Positions 1 through 6,653 are shown, numbered from the stretch's first letter. The stretch is DNA of 10,445 bases from JANXQE01 sp035651635 (GCA_035651635.1 DASRFK010000120.1:1-10445); one strand, 5' to 3'. Made by a program: numbers and translations. Notes: generated by a model from the letters alone, not told the origin.

Positions 1-305
1 GGATCGAGCCGCAGGATGCGGTTCAGTCGGTTCAAGGCAATGACAATGCCCCCGGATACGGGCAGCGAGCCGCCCGATAAGCTCGTGCCGCTGCCGCGAG
101 CGACAAAGGGTAATTTTTCATCCCGGCAGAACCGCACCAGGGAGATAACCTCGTCCGCGGTTTCAGCCATCGCGACCGCCAAGGGTGCCTTTCGGAACGC
201 AGTCAAAGCGTCGCTTTCGTAGGCCGCCAACTGTTCCGGTTCGAACAACAATCGTTGCTGCGGGAGCAACGACGCCAAACGATTAAGCGCCGCCTGTGAC
301 ATCAT
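1..305 (-). CDS. glcD: Glycolate oxidase subunit GlcD-type FAD-linked dehydrogenase, N-terminal part (cut by window edge)
   Basis: This is the N-terminal 101 residues of an FAD-linked oxidase of the GlcD / D-lactate dehydrogenase (VAO/PCMH) type; the rest lies beyond the left edge. Full-length GlcD proteins are usually about 450-500 residues. Family members oxidise glycolate (or another 2-hydroxy acid) to the 2-oxo acid, often with GlcE and GlcF partners. The clearest evidence is the FAD pyrophosphate-binding stretch at residues 69-82, which reads ARGSGTSLSGGSLP. It is followed by GGIVIALNRLNRIL, closely matching E. coli GlcD. Two adjacent ATGs (305 and 302) can serve as start; neither has a clear Shine-Dalgarno. 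The ATG lies 6 bases after the TAA of the upstream aminotransferase, so translation is probably coupled in one operon. The neighbour supports glycolate over lactate as substrate, but this is inference because the substrate-binding half is not visible. Confidence 0.88.
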   Translation of the reverse strand, partial: MMSQAALNRLASLLPQQRLLFEPEQLAAYESDALTAFRKAPLAVAMAETADEVISLVRFCRDEKLPFVARGSGTSLSGGSLPVSGGIVIALNRLNRILRLD

Positions 306-311
306 GGAAGC

Positions 312-1442
312 TTAGCGAAGGATCTCGCGCAGAGCCGTCAGCACAAGGTCCACGTTCCGAACCGTTGCACCGTGGCCCATCAGGCCGATGCGCCAGGCCT
401 TTCCCGCCATCGGACCAAGGCCCGCCCCGATCTCGATGCCATACTCGTCGAGCAGGCGCCGACGGACCTTGGCATCATCGGTGCCAGCGGGGATGCCCAC
501 GCAGTTAAGCGTGTGGAGCGAGTGTTTGGGAATGTAACTCAGCCCCATCTTTTCCAAACCAGCCCGTAAGCGTTGGTGCATCTGCGCGTGGCGCGCGATC
601 CGGTTCTCCAAGCCCTCTTCCAGGACAATCGCCAGCGCCTCACGCAGGGCATAGGTCATGTTGACCGGGGCGGTGTGGTGGTACACGCGGGCGCCCTCCC
701 CTTCGAGGTAATATTTGCGCAGCATGGAGACGTCCAAATACCACGATTGGGGTTTGGTTTTGCGCGCGTCCATCCGCGTCAGGGCACGCTGCCCGAAACT
801 GACGGGCGCCAATCCAGGGGGACAACTGAGGCATTTTTGGGTGCCACTATAGATAGCATCAATGCCCCAATCCTCGACGCTCAACTCGTGCCCGCCCAGG
901 CTGGTGACGGCATCGACCACGAGGAGCGCACTGTGGTTATGAACCAATTGGGAAAGCCCCTCCAGCGGCTGGTGAGCGCCCGTACTGGTTTCGGCGTGGA
1001 CGATGCCAACGAGCCGTATTTTGGGATGCTGGTCCAGCGCCTCGGCTATCTGCTGCAAGGAAATCACCTCGCCCCATGGCGCCTCCACCGTGCGCACGGT
1101 TGCTCCGCATCGCTCCATCACATCTTTCATCCGGCCGCCAAAGACGCCGTTGACGCACACCAGCACTTCATCGCCCGGCTCGATCAGGTTTACCGCAACG
1201 CATTCCATCCCGGCCATGCCGGTGCCGCTGACGGGAAAGGTCAATGGGTTCTTCGTGCGAAAAATCTGCCGCAGCATCTCGCAGGTTTGGTCCATTATGG
1301 AAAGATATTGTGGATCGAGATGGCCGAGCGTCGGAGCGGCCAAAGCGCGCAAAACCCGTTGGGGAACAGGGCTCGGACCGGGACCGAGGAGGATGCGTTC
1401 AGCGGGAAAGACGGCGGTATTCACATCAATGAGTATACGCAT
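312..1442 (-). CDS. Alanine/serine-glyoxylate aminotransferase, class V PLP-dependent
   Basis: A fold-type I, class V aminotransferase that moves the amino group of alanine or serine to glyoxylate, giving glycine. It resembles human AGT along nearly its whole length. Counting from a GTG at 1451 (379 aa), visible features are LLGPGPSPVP at 21-30, the cofactor phosphate loop SGTGMAG at 75-81, Asp180 in LLVVDAVTSLGG (pyridine nitrogen contact), the Schiff-base Lys206 in YSGTQK, the KTKPQSWYLD segment at 231-240, YHHTAPV at 257-263, and Arg354 in WRIGLMG, the usual carboxylate-binding arginine. I prefer ATG 1442 (376 aa) because GGGAG lies just upstream, although its spacing is short; GTG 1451 is possible. 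The gene is followed 6 bases later by a glcD-like dehydrogenase, so the pair would form a glycolate-to-glyoxylate-to-glycine route. Amino-donor preference (alanine or serine) cannot be read from sequence. All key residues are present. Confidence 0.92.
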   Translation of the reverse strand: MRILIDVNTAVFPAERILLGPGPSPVPQRVLRALAAPTLGHLDPQYLSIMDQTCEMLRQIFRTKNPLTFPVSGTGMAGMECVAVNLIEPGDEVLVCVNGVFGGRMKDVMERCGATVRTVEAPWGEVISLQQIAEALDQHPKIRLVGIVHAETSTGAHQPLEGLSQLVHNHSALLVVDAVTSLGGHELSVEDWGIDAIYSGTQKCLSCPPGLAPVSFGQRALTRMDARKTKPQSWYLDVSMLRKYYLEGEGARVYHHTAPVNMTYALREALAIVLEEGLENRIARHAQMHQRLRAGLEKMGLSYIPKHSLHTLNCVGIPAGTDDAKVRRRLLDEYGIEIGAGLGPMAGKAWRIGLMGHGATVRNVDLVLTALREILR

Positions 1443-1515
1443 CGCTCCCACAGAGCCGAGACAATTTGCTGAGGAATAGTCAGGGCAAACGCATCTAAAT
1501 CCAAAGAGCGCCCGT

Positions 1516-1649
1516 GCGGTAGGGACATCGCGCTGCGATGTCCCCGCCCGCGTTTAGCGGGCGGAACGAATGCGCGAGGAGGGACGTTCACGTTCGAGCC
1601 TTGCGCCGCTGAACGCGGCGCGGACGGCGCAGCGCGCCATCCCTACCGC
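1516..1649. repeat. REP-like palindromic element, two inverted modules (BIME-like)
   Basis: The element is bounded by a perfect 10-base inverted repeat, GCGGTAGGGA (1516-1525) and its complement (1640-1649). Each end is one module made of the tetranucleotide GTAG (1519-1522; complement at 1643-1646) followed by two back-to-back hairpins. Left module: stem arms GGACATCGC 1523-1531 and GCGATGTCC 1535-1543, then CCGCCCGC 1544-1551 and GCGGGCGG 1557-1564. Right module: arms 1622-1630 and 1634-1642 (one G-T wobble), then GCGCCGC 1603-1609 and GCGGCGC 1615-1621. Loops are conserved (GCT; GTTTA or GTTCA) while stem sequences differ yet still pair, showing compensatory change. A GTAG foot beside a hairpin is the known hallmark of REP sequences mobilised by RAYT transposases; membership in that class is inference. 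A 38-base spacer lies between the modules. Confidence 0.82.
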
Positions 1650-1671
1650 GAGAATTAGATACGTCTGCCCT

Positions 1672-1752
1672 GGAGGAATAGCCTTGCCTCGTTTTGGAAG
1701 CGACGAGTATATTAATTGGACCCAGGCCAGAAACGACTATGCCAATTACTAA
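1672..1752 (+). other. Possible 22-codon leader ORF overlapping the STAS start
   Basis: GGAGGA at 1672-1677 is the best Shine-Dalgarno in the window and sits 6 bases before a TTG at 1684. From there a 22-codon reading frame (begins MPRFGSDEY) runs to TAA at 1750-1752. It overlaps the proposed ATG of the STAS gene (1739) in another frame by 14 bases, as in translationally coupled leaders. Against it: a sigma70-like promoter lies inside this frame, which would start the mRNA downstream of the GGAGGA. Both cannot be the main start signal under one promoter. Confidence 0.25.
1684..1713 (+). promoter_or_regulatory. Candidate sigma70-like promoter for the partner-switching operon
   Basis: TTGCCT (1684-1689, 4 of 6 to TTGACA) and TATATT (1708-1713, 5 of 6 to TATAAT) are separated by 18 bases. 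Transcription would start near 1720, leaving a short leader of about 19 bases before the STAS ATG at 1739. The surrounding AT-rich patch (1708-1719) stands out against GC-rich flanks. Found by eye only, and phylum-specific promoter consensus may differ. Confidence 0.4.
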
Positions 1753-2056
1753 GATTACCAAGGGCGATAACTGGGAACTAATGGTGCCCGGCCGGATTGA
1801 CGGCGCCATGGCCAATCAACTGGAGGTTGAGGTGCTGGCGGCGATCAAGGCGGGCGCCAAGGAAATCTTTCTCAATTTATCGCAAGCCGAATGGATGTGT
1901 TCGGCCGCCATCCGCGTCATGCTGCAGTACTACCGCCAGATGAAGAGCCAAGGCAAAGTTCTGCTGGTAACCAGGCCTTCGGCGGCGATCCTGGAGATTC
2001 TGGAAATGACCGGCTTTAAAGATCTGATCGTCGAGAGTAGCCAACGCACCCGTTGA
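1739..2056 (+). CDS. STAS-domain anti-anti-sigma factor (RsbV/SpoIIAA-like)
   Basis: A 105-residue single STAS domain, the normal size for an anti-sigma factor antagonist. In partner switching the unphosphorylated form binds an RsbW-type kinase and releases that kinase's target; phosphorylation of one serine blocks binding. The fold is visible as beta strands at 12-17 and 43-47 (EIFLNLS) and the switch loop WMCSAAIRVML at 52-62. Ser55 sits where the phospho-acceptor is expected. The loop is unusual: the common (D/S)S(A/S)GL(R/G) appears as CSAAIR, with Cys before the serine and Ala for the conserved Gly. The C-terminal ILEILEMTGF (84-93) is typical. I chose ATG 1739 because it begins exactly at the domain; an in-frame TTG at 1694 would add 15 residues. 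It is first in an operon with an HATPase (42-base gap) and an RsbU-like phosphatase. Confidence 0.88.
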   Translation: MPITKITKGDNWELMVPGRIDGAMANQLEVEVLAAIKAGAKEIFLNLSQAEWMCSAAIRVMLQYYRQMKSQGKVLLVTRPSAAILEILEMTGFKDLIVESSQRTR

Positions 2057-2098
2057 ACCCGGGAGCATTCGCCGCACAGCTTAAGGCCTGCTTGCATT

Positions 2099-2521
2099 TT
2101 GGAAGTAACGCTGCACAACCGATCGACGGAAATTTCGCTGGTACACCAGGCGCTCGATGCGTTTGCCTCACAACACTCTTTGTCGGTTCCACGGCTTAAT
2201 AAGTTGCATCTCGCCATCGAGGAACATCTCACAAACATTATCGCTTACGCATATGACCCGGGACAAGCCGGCACGATTCGCGTTCGATTCGCCCTGGCCG
2301 CCCCCGCCCTGAGTGTGGAAATAGAGGACGACGGGCATCCCTACAATCCGATGGAGGCCCCCGAGGTGGACACTTCGTTGCCGTTGGATAAAAAACCGTT
2401 GGGCGGGCTGGGGGTCCATCTGATCCGCAAAAACGCGGACGAATTGAGCTATGCGCGCAGGGAAGGCCGGAATATCTTGACCCTGATGAGCCGGGTGACG
2501 CCGGTTGGGTTGACAAAATAA
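2099..2521 (+). CDS. RsbW/SpoIIAB-like ATP-binding anti-sigma/serine kinase (HATPase_c_2)
   Basis: A 140-residue GHKL ATPase of the RsbW type, predicted to phosphorylate the STAS protein encoded just upstream and to sequester a further partner when not bound to it. The N box reads AIEEHLTNIIAYAY (39-52); Glu42 and Asn46 match the catalytic Glu and Mg-binding Asn of SpoIIAB. The G1 box is EDDGHPYNP (76-84), the ATP-lid glycines are GGLGVHLIR (102-110), and GRNILTL (123-129) forms the last strand. All are intact, so the protein is probably active. The start is a TTG at 2099 with only a weak AAGG upstream (2082-2085). No in-frame ATG gives a complete domain, so the start is moderately certain. 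No sigma factor adjoins it, so its regulated target may be a distant sigma factor or another protein. The phosphatase gene begins 19 bases after its stop. Confidence 0.88.
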   Translation: MEVTLHNRSTEISLVHQALDAFASQHSLSVPRLNKLHLAIEEHLTNIIAYAYDPGQAGTIRVRFALAAPALSVEIEDDGHPYNPMEAPEVDTSLPLDKKPLGGLGVHLIRKNADELSYARREGRNILTLMSRVTPVGLTK

Positions 2522-2540
2522 GTTCTTCGCGGACGGTCTA

Positions 2541-3764
2541 ATGATTCAACCTGCTACCTCTATTCGAAGCGAGCCGCCCGATTTTGGCGCGACCGCTGCT
2601 CTGCTGGCGCTGGACAACGGTTCGAGCGCGCCGCCGTTTCATTGGCCGCTCACGGCCATGCGCAAGGAACTCTTCCGCAAAGGGGAATTTCTCTTCAAAT
2701 TGGGCGACAAAGCGGACCGGATGTTCTACTTGCACCGGGGAGCGGTCCGGCTTCCGGAAATCCAAAAGACGGTTCATGCAGGCGAAGTCATCGGTGAAGT
2801 AGGCATGTTCAGTCCCCGGTCCGAACGGACAGCCTCCGCCATTTGTGAGCAAGATCTGGAAGCCTATTCAATTGGCCGCCAGGAGGTGCTGGAATTCTTC
2901 AAAAGGGAACCCTCCCTGGCCATTGATTTGATTCAGCTGACTTTTAAGCGGTTCCTCGAAAATCAGCGCGTCGAGGTCGAGGCGCGCGAACGCCTCGAGA
3001 GCGAACTCCGGATTGCCCGCCAAATCCAGATGAGCATGCTGCCCCATAGCCTTCCGTCCGCGGCCATCCAGGGCCGGATTGCCATCGCCGCCACCATCGA
3101 ACCCGCCAAAGAGGTGGGCGGTGATTTCTACGATTATTTCATGACCAAGGGCGATAAGCTCTGTCTTTTGATTGGGGATGCATCCGGCAAAGGCGTTCCG
3201 GCGGCTTTGTTCGTCGCGGTGGGTAAGTCGTTGCTCCGGGCCGAAGCCGGCCTCGGGAGCCGTCCACACGAGATCGTAGCGCGAGTGAACCGTCTGCTGT
3301 GCCAGGATAATCCTCTTTGCATGTTCATCACGCTATTTTGCCTTACGCTTGACACCCGCACCGGCGAGGCTGAATGTTGCAGCGCGGGACACGAACCGGC
3401 GCTGCTGCGCACTGCCAAAGGAGACGTCCAGACGTTGGATCTTCCCGTCGGCAAAGCGATCGGGGTGATGGAGCACGCGCGTTATCAGTCGCGGAAAATT
3501 CGCCTAAAGGCCCGCGAGACACTCTTCGCCTACACCGATGGCGTCACCGACGCTATCGATGCGCGCAAGGACTGTTTTTCGCGGCGGCGCCTGATCCGAT
3601 GCCTGCAAAATAGCGCCGACGCTGACCTGGTCAGCGTGCTGGACGGTGTTAAAAGGGGCCTCGAAGCGCATCGCCAATTTGAGCCGCAATCAGACGATAT
3701 TGCGATCGCGGCCCTGAGGTTTGTCGGCGACCAGGGCAAAAGGCCGCGCGCACAGCGGCGCTAA
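2541..3764 (+). CDS. Cyclic-nucleotide-binding domain + SpoIIE/RsbU-type PP2C serine phosphatase
   Basis: A 407-residue sensor-phosphatase with no membrane segment, predicted to dephosphorylate the STAS protein of the same operon. Residues about 35-138 form a cNMP-binding (CRP-like) domain. Its phosphate-binding cassette VIGEVGMFSPRSERTASA (83-100) keeps the Glu, Arg96 and Thr97 expected for a cAMP/cGMP-type ligand. Residues about 139-168 form a charged helical linker ending in RIARQIQMSMLP, the usual RsbU-family connector. The PP2C domain (about 175-395) shows the metal-binding Asp195 in VGGDFYD, Asp213 in IGDASGKG, the SAGHEPALL strand (281-289), Asp333 in YTDGVTDA and Asp385/Asp386 in SDDIAI, so the active site is complete. 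The ATG start follows the HATPase stop by 19 bases with a weak GGACGG. The architecture suggests that ligand binding controls phosphatase activity; which ligand, and in which direction, is not visible. Confidence 0.92.
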   Translation: MIQPATSIRSEPPDFGATAALLALDNGSSAPPFHWPLTAMRKELFRKGEFLFKLGDKADRMFYLHRGAVRLPEIQKTVHAGEVIGEVGMFSPRSERTASAICEQDLEAYSIGRQEVLEFFKREPSLAIDLIQLTFKRFLENQRVEVEARERLESELRIARQIQMSMLPHSLPSAAIQGRIAIAATIEPAKEVGGDFYDYFMTKGDKLCLLIGDASGKGVPAALFVAVGKSLLRAEAGLGSRPHEIVARVNRLLCQDNPLCMFITLFCLTLDTRTGEAECCSAGHEPALLRTAKGDVQTLDLPVGKAIGVMEHARYQSRKIRLKARETLFAYTDGVTDAIDARKDCFSRRRLIRCLQNSADADLVSVLDGVKRGLEAHRQFEPQSDDIAIAALRFVGDQGKRPRAQRR

Positions 3765-3790
3765 ACCCCGAAGAGACCCTGAAGAGCTCG

Positions 3791-3895
3791 GGTCGCCCAC
3801 GCGTGGGTCACGCAGCCTACTGAAATTCGGCGATGCAGCCGGCGAGAACGCCTGCGCTACCAACGCCGCGGAAGGCGGCAGCGCGACACCCCTAC
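3791..3895 (-). repeat. Tandem cluster of three GTAG-footed palindromic units
   Basis: Read on the minus strand, GTAG occurs three times in one orientation (complements at 3892-3895, 3857-3860 and 3817-3820), spaced 35 and 40 bases. Each is followed by a palindrome: GCCGC/GCGGC at 3865-3869 and 3875-3879; GGCG-AGAA-CGCC at 3841-3852, with outer GCA/TGC pairs; and the perfect 12-base palindrome CCCACGCGTGGG at 3796-3807. The first unit shares GTAGGG, then three bases, then TCGCGCTGC with the left module at 1519-1537, linking the two loci as one repeat family. The cluster lies between the phosphatase stop and the hydrolase start, where it could also act as a transcriptional boundary. No U-tract follows, so a classical terminator is not supported. 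Confidence 0.6.
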
Positions 3896-3964
3896 TGCCG
3901 AAAACGCCCCAAATGCCGCAGATCCCCTCGATTGACGCGACGGCTCGAATTGGTATGGTGAGGC

Positions 3965-6409
3965 ATGTTCGTGAGCAGCAAATGGCGTGGGCTCGCCACG
4001 CTTTTTGCCTCTGTCCTTTCTCTTTTAGCTCGAGCCCAAACCTCGCCCCAGATCCAGCAACTGACTTCCGCGCAGCTTTGGCAACGCCTGGAGTTTCGCA
4101 TTAGCAGCGTTCCAGCCGCCAGCAATCCTTTCGACCCTGACCGCATTCGCGTAGACGGCACATTTACCCTGCCCTCCGGCCGGGTGGTGGTGGTTCCGGC
4201 ATTCTGGTACCAAAATTATCAGCGAGCTCTCTCCGCGGGAAACGAGTCGCTTACCAGCGTCGGCTTGCCGGAGTGGCGCCTGCGCTTTCTGCCGCCAGAA
4301 ACCGGCTCGTACGGGGTTACCTTGACCATTCGAACGAACGGGCAAAGCGTTGGCTCCCCAGCGATCACAAATTTCACCGTTGCGGCGCAAAATCAGCCGG
4401 CCCGCTTTGGTTACGTGCGCAATGGCGCCGGGGGGCAGTACTTCCAAACGGGTGACGGGCAGGCGCTGCCGCTGGTGGGGGAAAACGTCGGCTGGCCGGG
4501 CAGCGCGGGCACTTACGATTACGACACCTGGTTTGGAGCCATGCAAACCGCCGGCGAAAATTACGCGCGCGTTTGGATGTGTCCCTGGTGGCTTGGAATT
4601 GAGACCGATGCGAATTCCTTGACGCACTACCGGCTGGATCGAGCCTGGCAACTGGATTACGTGCTGCAGCTGGCCGAGCAGCGCGGAATGTACCTGCTGC
4701 TGTGCCTGGATTTCCACGGCATGTTCGAGGTCACGCCGGATTACTGGGGAGGCAACAATTTTTGGCCTTCCAATCCCTACAACGTGACCAACGGCGGGCC
4801 GTGCTTGAGCCAGGACGGGTTCTTCACGAACGCGACGGCGCAAACGGTTTACCAGAAGCGCTTGCGTTATCTCACGGCACGCTACGGCTACAGCCCAAAT
4901 CTCCTCGCTTGGCAATTGCTCAACGAGATCGACAATGAATACGCGTACCTGAACCCCACCGACGTGGCCGCGTGGCATTCGGTCATGGCCGGCTGGCTGC
5001 ACACCAACGACCCGTTCGGACATCTGGTCACAACGAGCCTTACCGGGGGCAGCGATCGCCCCGAGATCTGGTCGATTCCTCAACTGGACTTTGCCGCATA
5101 CCATTCGTATAGCGAACCGTCTCCGGCCTCGCGCCTGGCCACCATTGGCCAGTCCTTTCGCCAGCGCTACAGTAAGCCCGTCATCATTGATGAGTTCGGC
5201 ACCGACTGGCGGGGTTGGAATCGCGCTAACGATCCCTATCTGCGCGGGTTTCGGCAAGGCCTCTGGGGCGGTGCGCTGGGTGGGTCGGTGGGCACCGCTA
5301 TTTCCTGGTGGTGGGAAACCATTCAATCGGAAAACGATTATTCGGATTACTCGGCTCTGCGAGGCATTCTCGGCCAGACAGGCTGGGGAACGGGTGCCTG
5401 GACCAACATCGGGTTCCAGACCTCGGGCCCGCCGCCGCCAACGGTCGGCAATCTGCTGCCCAGCGGCAATCCATTTGCCGTTTCCCTGGTTCTGGATGGA
5501 ACTTGGGGCGGCAAGCCTTCCGGCCGTTTGGCAGTGGCTAACCCGGCCGCCTCGGGTTACTCCGCCGTCACACTGAACAGTTTCGTGCATGGAGCCTGGC
5601 ACTCCGATCTCAAGGTTCCTTTCATCTTGAGCGCCTGGTTGACCAACAATGCCCGACTGGTCATGCACCTCAATTCGGTCTCCGATAGCTCCGTCATGGT
5701 GGTGCGAGCCAACGGAGCCGAATTGTTCCGCACTAATCTTCCGAACCTGGACGGAGGTTACGCGGTTAACAACGAATACAACCTCGATATCCCGGTGAAC
5801 CTTCCCGCCGGCAAACGCCTGATCGAAATCACCAACGCCGGCGGCGATTGGTTTTACCTCGACTCGGTGCGCCTCGAACAGGTATTGCCGGCGAACTATT
5901 CGAGCAACTGGCAGCCTTCGTGCGAGGCCATCGGCTTGCGTGGGCCGCATGAATCACTCCTGTACGCCGTCGCCCCACAGGTTTCATTTCCGGCCAGCGC
6001 GACCAACGCAGCCTTGCCGCAGCAACATCTTCAAACCATCACGCTCACGAATTGGCCGGGCGGCAGTTTTATCGCCGACTGGTATGATCCCGCCAGCGGG
6101 ACATTCGTCGGGACCACCACCGGCGTTGGCAACAACGGCATTTTGGTCCTGCCGCTGGCTGACTTCACCGAAGACCTGGCGGCGATCCTTTATCCTCCAC
6201 CAACCCTGACCGTGCTTGGGTTAGCCACCAATGCACTTAAGCTTCGGCTTCAGTCTCAGACCGGGGGGCGCTACGTCATCGATCGTTCGGAAGATCTCTT
6301 GAATTGGGCGCCCTGGACAACAATTACAAATGTCTCGGGCGTCTTTTCCTGGACTGCACCGCTGCCCGGTGACGCCTCATTCTTCCTGCGAGCGCGCCGC
6401 GCCCCCTAA
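3965..6409 (+). CDS. Secreted multidomain glycoside hydrolase, DUF5060 + GH5-like catalytic domain
   Basis: An 814-residue exported hydrolase. A Sec signal peptide is clear: KWR, hydrophobic core about 9-22, probable cleavage after ARA at 22-24. Residues about 35-140 match the DUF5060 beta-sandwich (NPFDPDRIRVDGTFTLPSG, then WRLRFLPPETGSYGVTL) that often precedes GH-A barrels. Residues about 145-485 form the TIM barrel, with probable acid/base Glu321 in LLNEID, AYHSY at 378-382, and probable nucleophile Glu410 in VIIDEFG. Residues about 500-640 look like a carbohydrate-binding beta-sandwich; 690-745 (FIADWYDPASGTFVG) resemble the beta domain closing many such hydrolases. The tail RSEDLLNWAPW...FFLRARR (774-812) resembles verrucomicrobial secreted proteins. 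The substrate is probably a beta-linked glycan, but specificity cannot be read. ATG 3965 has GGTGAGG only one base away; GTG 3971, spaced 7 bases from it, may be the true start. Confidence 0.85.
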   Translation: MFVSSKWRGLATLFASVLSLLARAQTSPQIQQLTSAQLWQRLEFRISSVPAASNPFDPDRIRVDGTFTLPSGRVVVVPAFWYQNYQRALSAGNESLTSVGLPEWRLRFLPPETGSYGVTLTIRTNGQSVGSPAITNFTVAAQNQPARFGYVRNGAGGQYFQTGDGQALPLVGENVGWPGSAGTYDYDTWFGAMQTAGENYARVWMCPWWLGIETDANSLTHYRLDRAWQLDYVLQLAEQRGMYLLLCLDFHGMFEVTPDYWGGNNFWPSNPYNVTNGGPCLSQDGFFTNATAQTVYQKRLRYLTARYGYSPNLLAWQLLNEIDNEYAYLNPTDVAAWHSVMAGWLHTNDPFGHLVTTSLTGGSDRPEIWSIPQLDFAAYHSYSEPSPASRLATIGQSFRQRYSKPVIIDEFGTDWRGWNRANDPYLRGFRQGLWGGALGGSVGTAISWWWETIQSENDYSDYSALRGILGQTGWGTGAWTNIGFQTSGPPPPTVGNLLPSGNPFAVSLVLDGTWGGKPSGRLAVANPAASGYSAVTLNSFVHGAWHSDLKVPFILSAWLTNNARLVMHLNSVSDSSVMVVRANGAELFRTNLPNLDGGYAVNNEYNLDIPVNLPAGKRLIEITNAGGDWFYLDSVRLEQVLPANYSSNWQPSCEAIGLRGPHESLLYAVAPQVSFPASATNAALPQQHLQTITLTNWPGGSFIADWYDPASGTFVGTTTGVGNNGILVLPLADFTEDLAAILYPPPTLTVLGLATNALKLRLQSQTGGRYVIDRSEDLLNWAPWTTITNVSGVFSWTAPLPGDASFFLRARRAP

Positions 6410-6653
6410 GCGGCACTCCGTGACGGCGACTCGGTAGAGCGCCGCCAATCCTCGAAACCACTTGTAACAGCACTGCCGAATCACCGCAACCCTTTGGGCT
6501 ATGTTCGGTCGGCCCGTTGGACCGGGGGTGCGTGGACAATTCGCCGCGAAGAGAGTTCGGGGCGAGATTCATTTAGCCGAAACTGCGCGCATTGAACGCC
6601 TGGGCTTCTCCTTTTTCGCTTCTGCGGTTGCCCCGAATCTGCGGGGTTCATCA

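Larger units (their letters stand above)
1443..1738. other. Divergent intergenic region with REP-like inverted pair and candidate promoter
   Basis: About 296 bases separate the minus-strand aminotransferase from the plus-strand STAS gene. Nearly half is taken up by the paired palindromic element at 1516-1649, described separately. The right-hand part holds a strong GGAGGA (1672-1677) and a sigma70-like TTGCCT/TATATT pair. On the aminotransferase side (1443-1515) I see no convincing promoter hexamers. No RNA gene is recognised. Confidence 0.6.

Noticed and set aside
573..1472. 299-codon open frame on the plus strand
   Set aside because: It is antisense to the aminotransferase, whose PLP motifs are complete; the translated frame shows no family motif.
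1516..1649. The palindromic element as a CRISPR array or rho-independent terminator
   Set aside because: There are only two inverted modules with differing stems and no spacer series. No T-run follows any stem, and both flanking genes start, not end, here.
2510..2542. TTGACA ahead of the phosphatase gene as an internal promoter
   Set aside because: The only -10-like hexamer (TCTAAT, 2537-2542) is 21 bases away and runs into the ATG, so spacing is wrong; the gene is better read as part of the upstream operon.
3932..3959. TTGACG-16-TATGGT as a promoter for the first hydrolase
   Set aside because: The -10 is poor (4 of 6) and would start the RNA at or after the ATG, giving a leaderless message although a GGTGAGG site is present. 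Possible but not supported.
4025..5950. 641-codon open frame on the minus strand
   Set aside because: It is exactly antisense to the GH5-like gene, has no recognisable domain and an Arg/Pro/Gly-rich composition, as expected from the complement of a GC-rich coding region. The plus-strand gene has a signal peptide and catalytic motifs.
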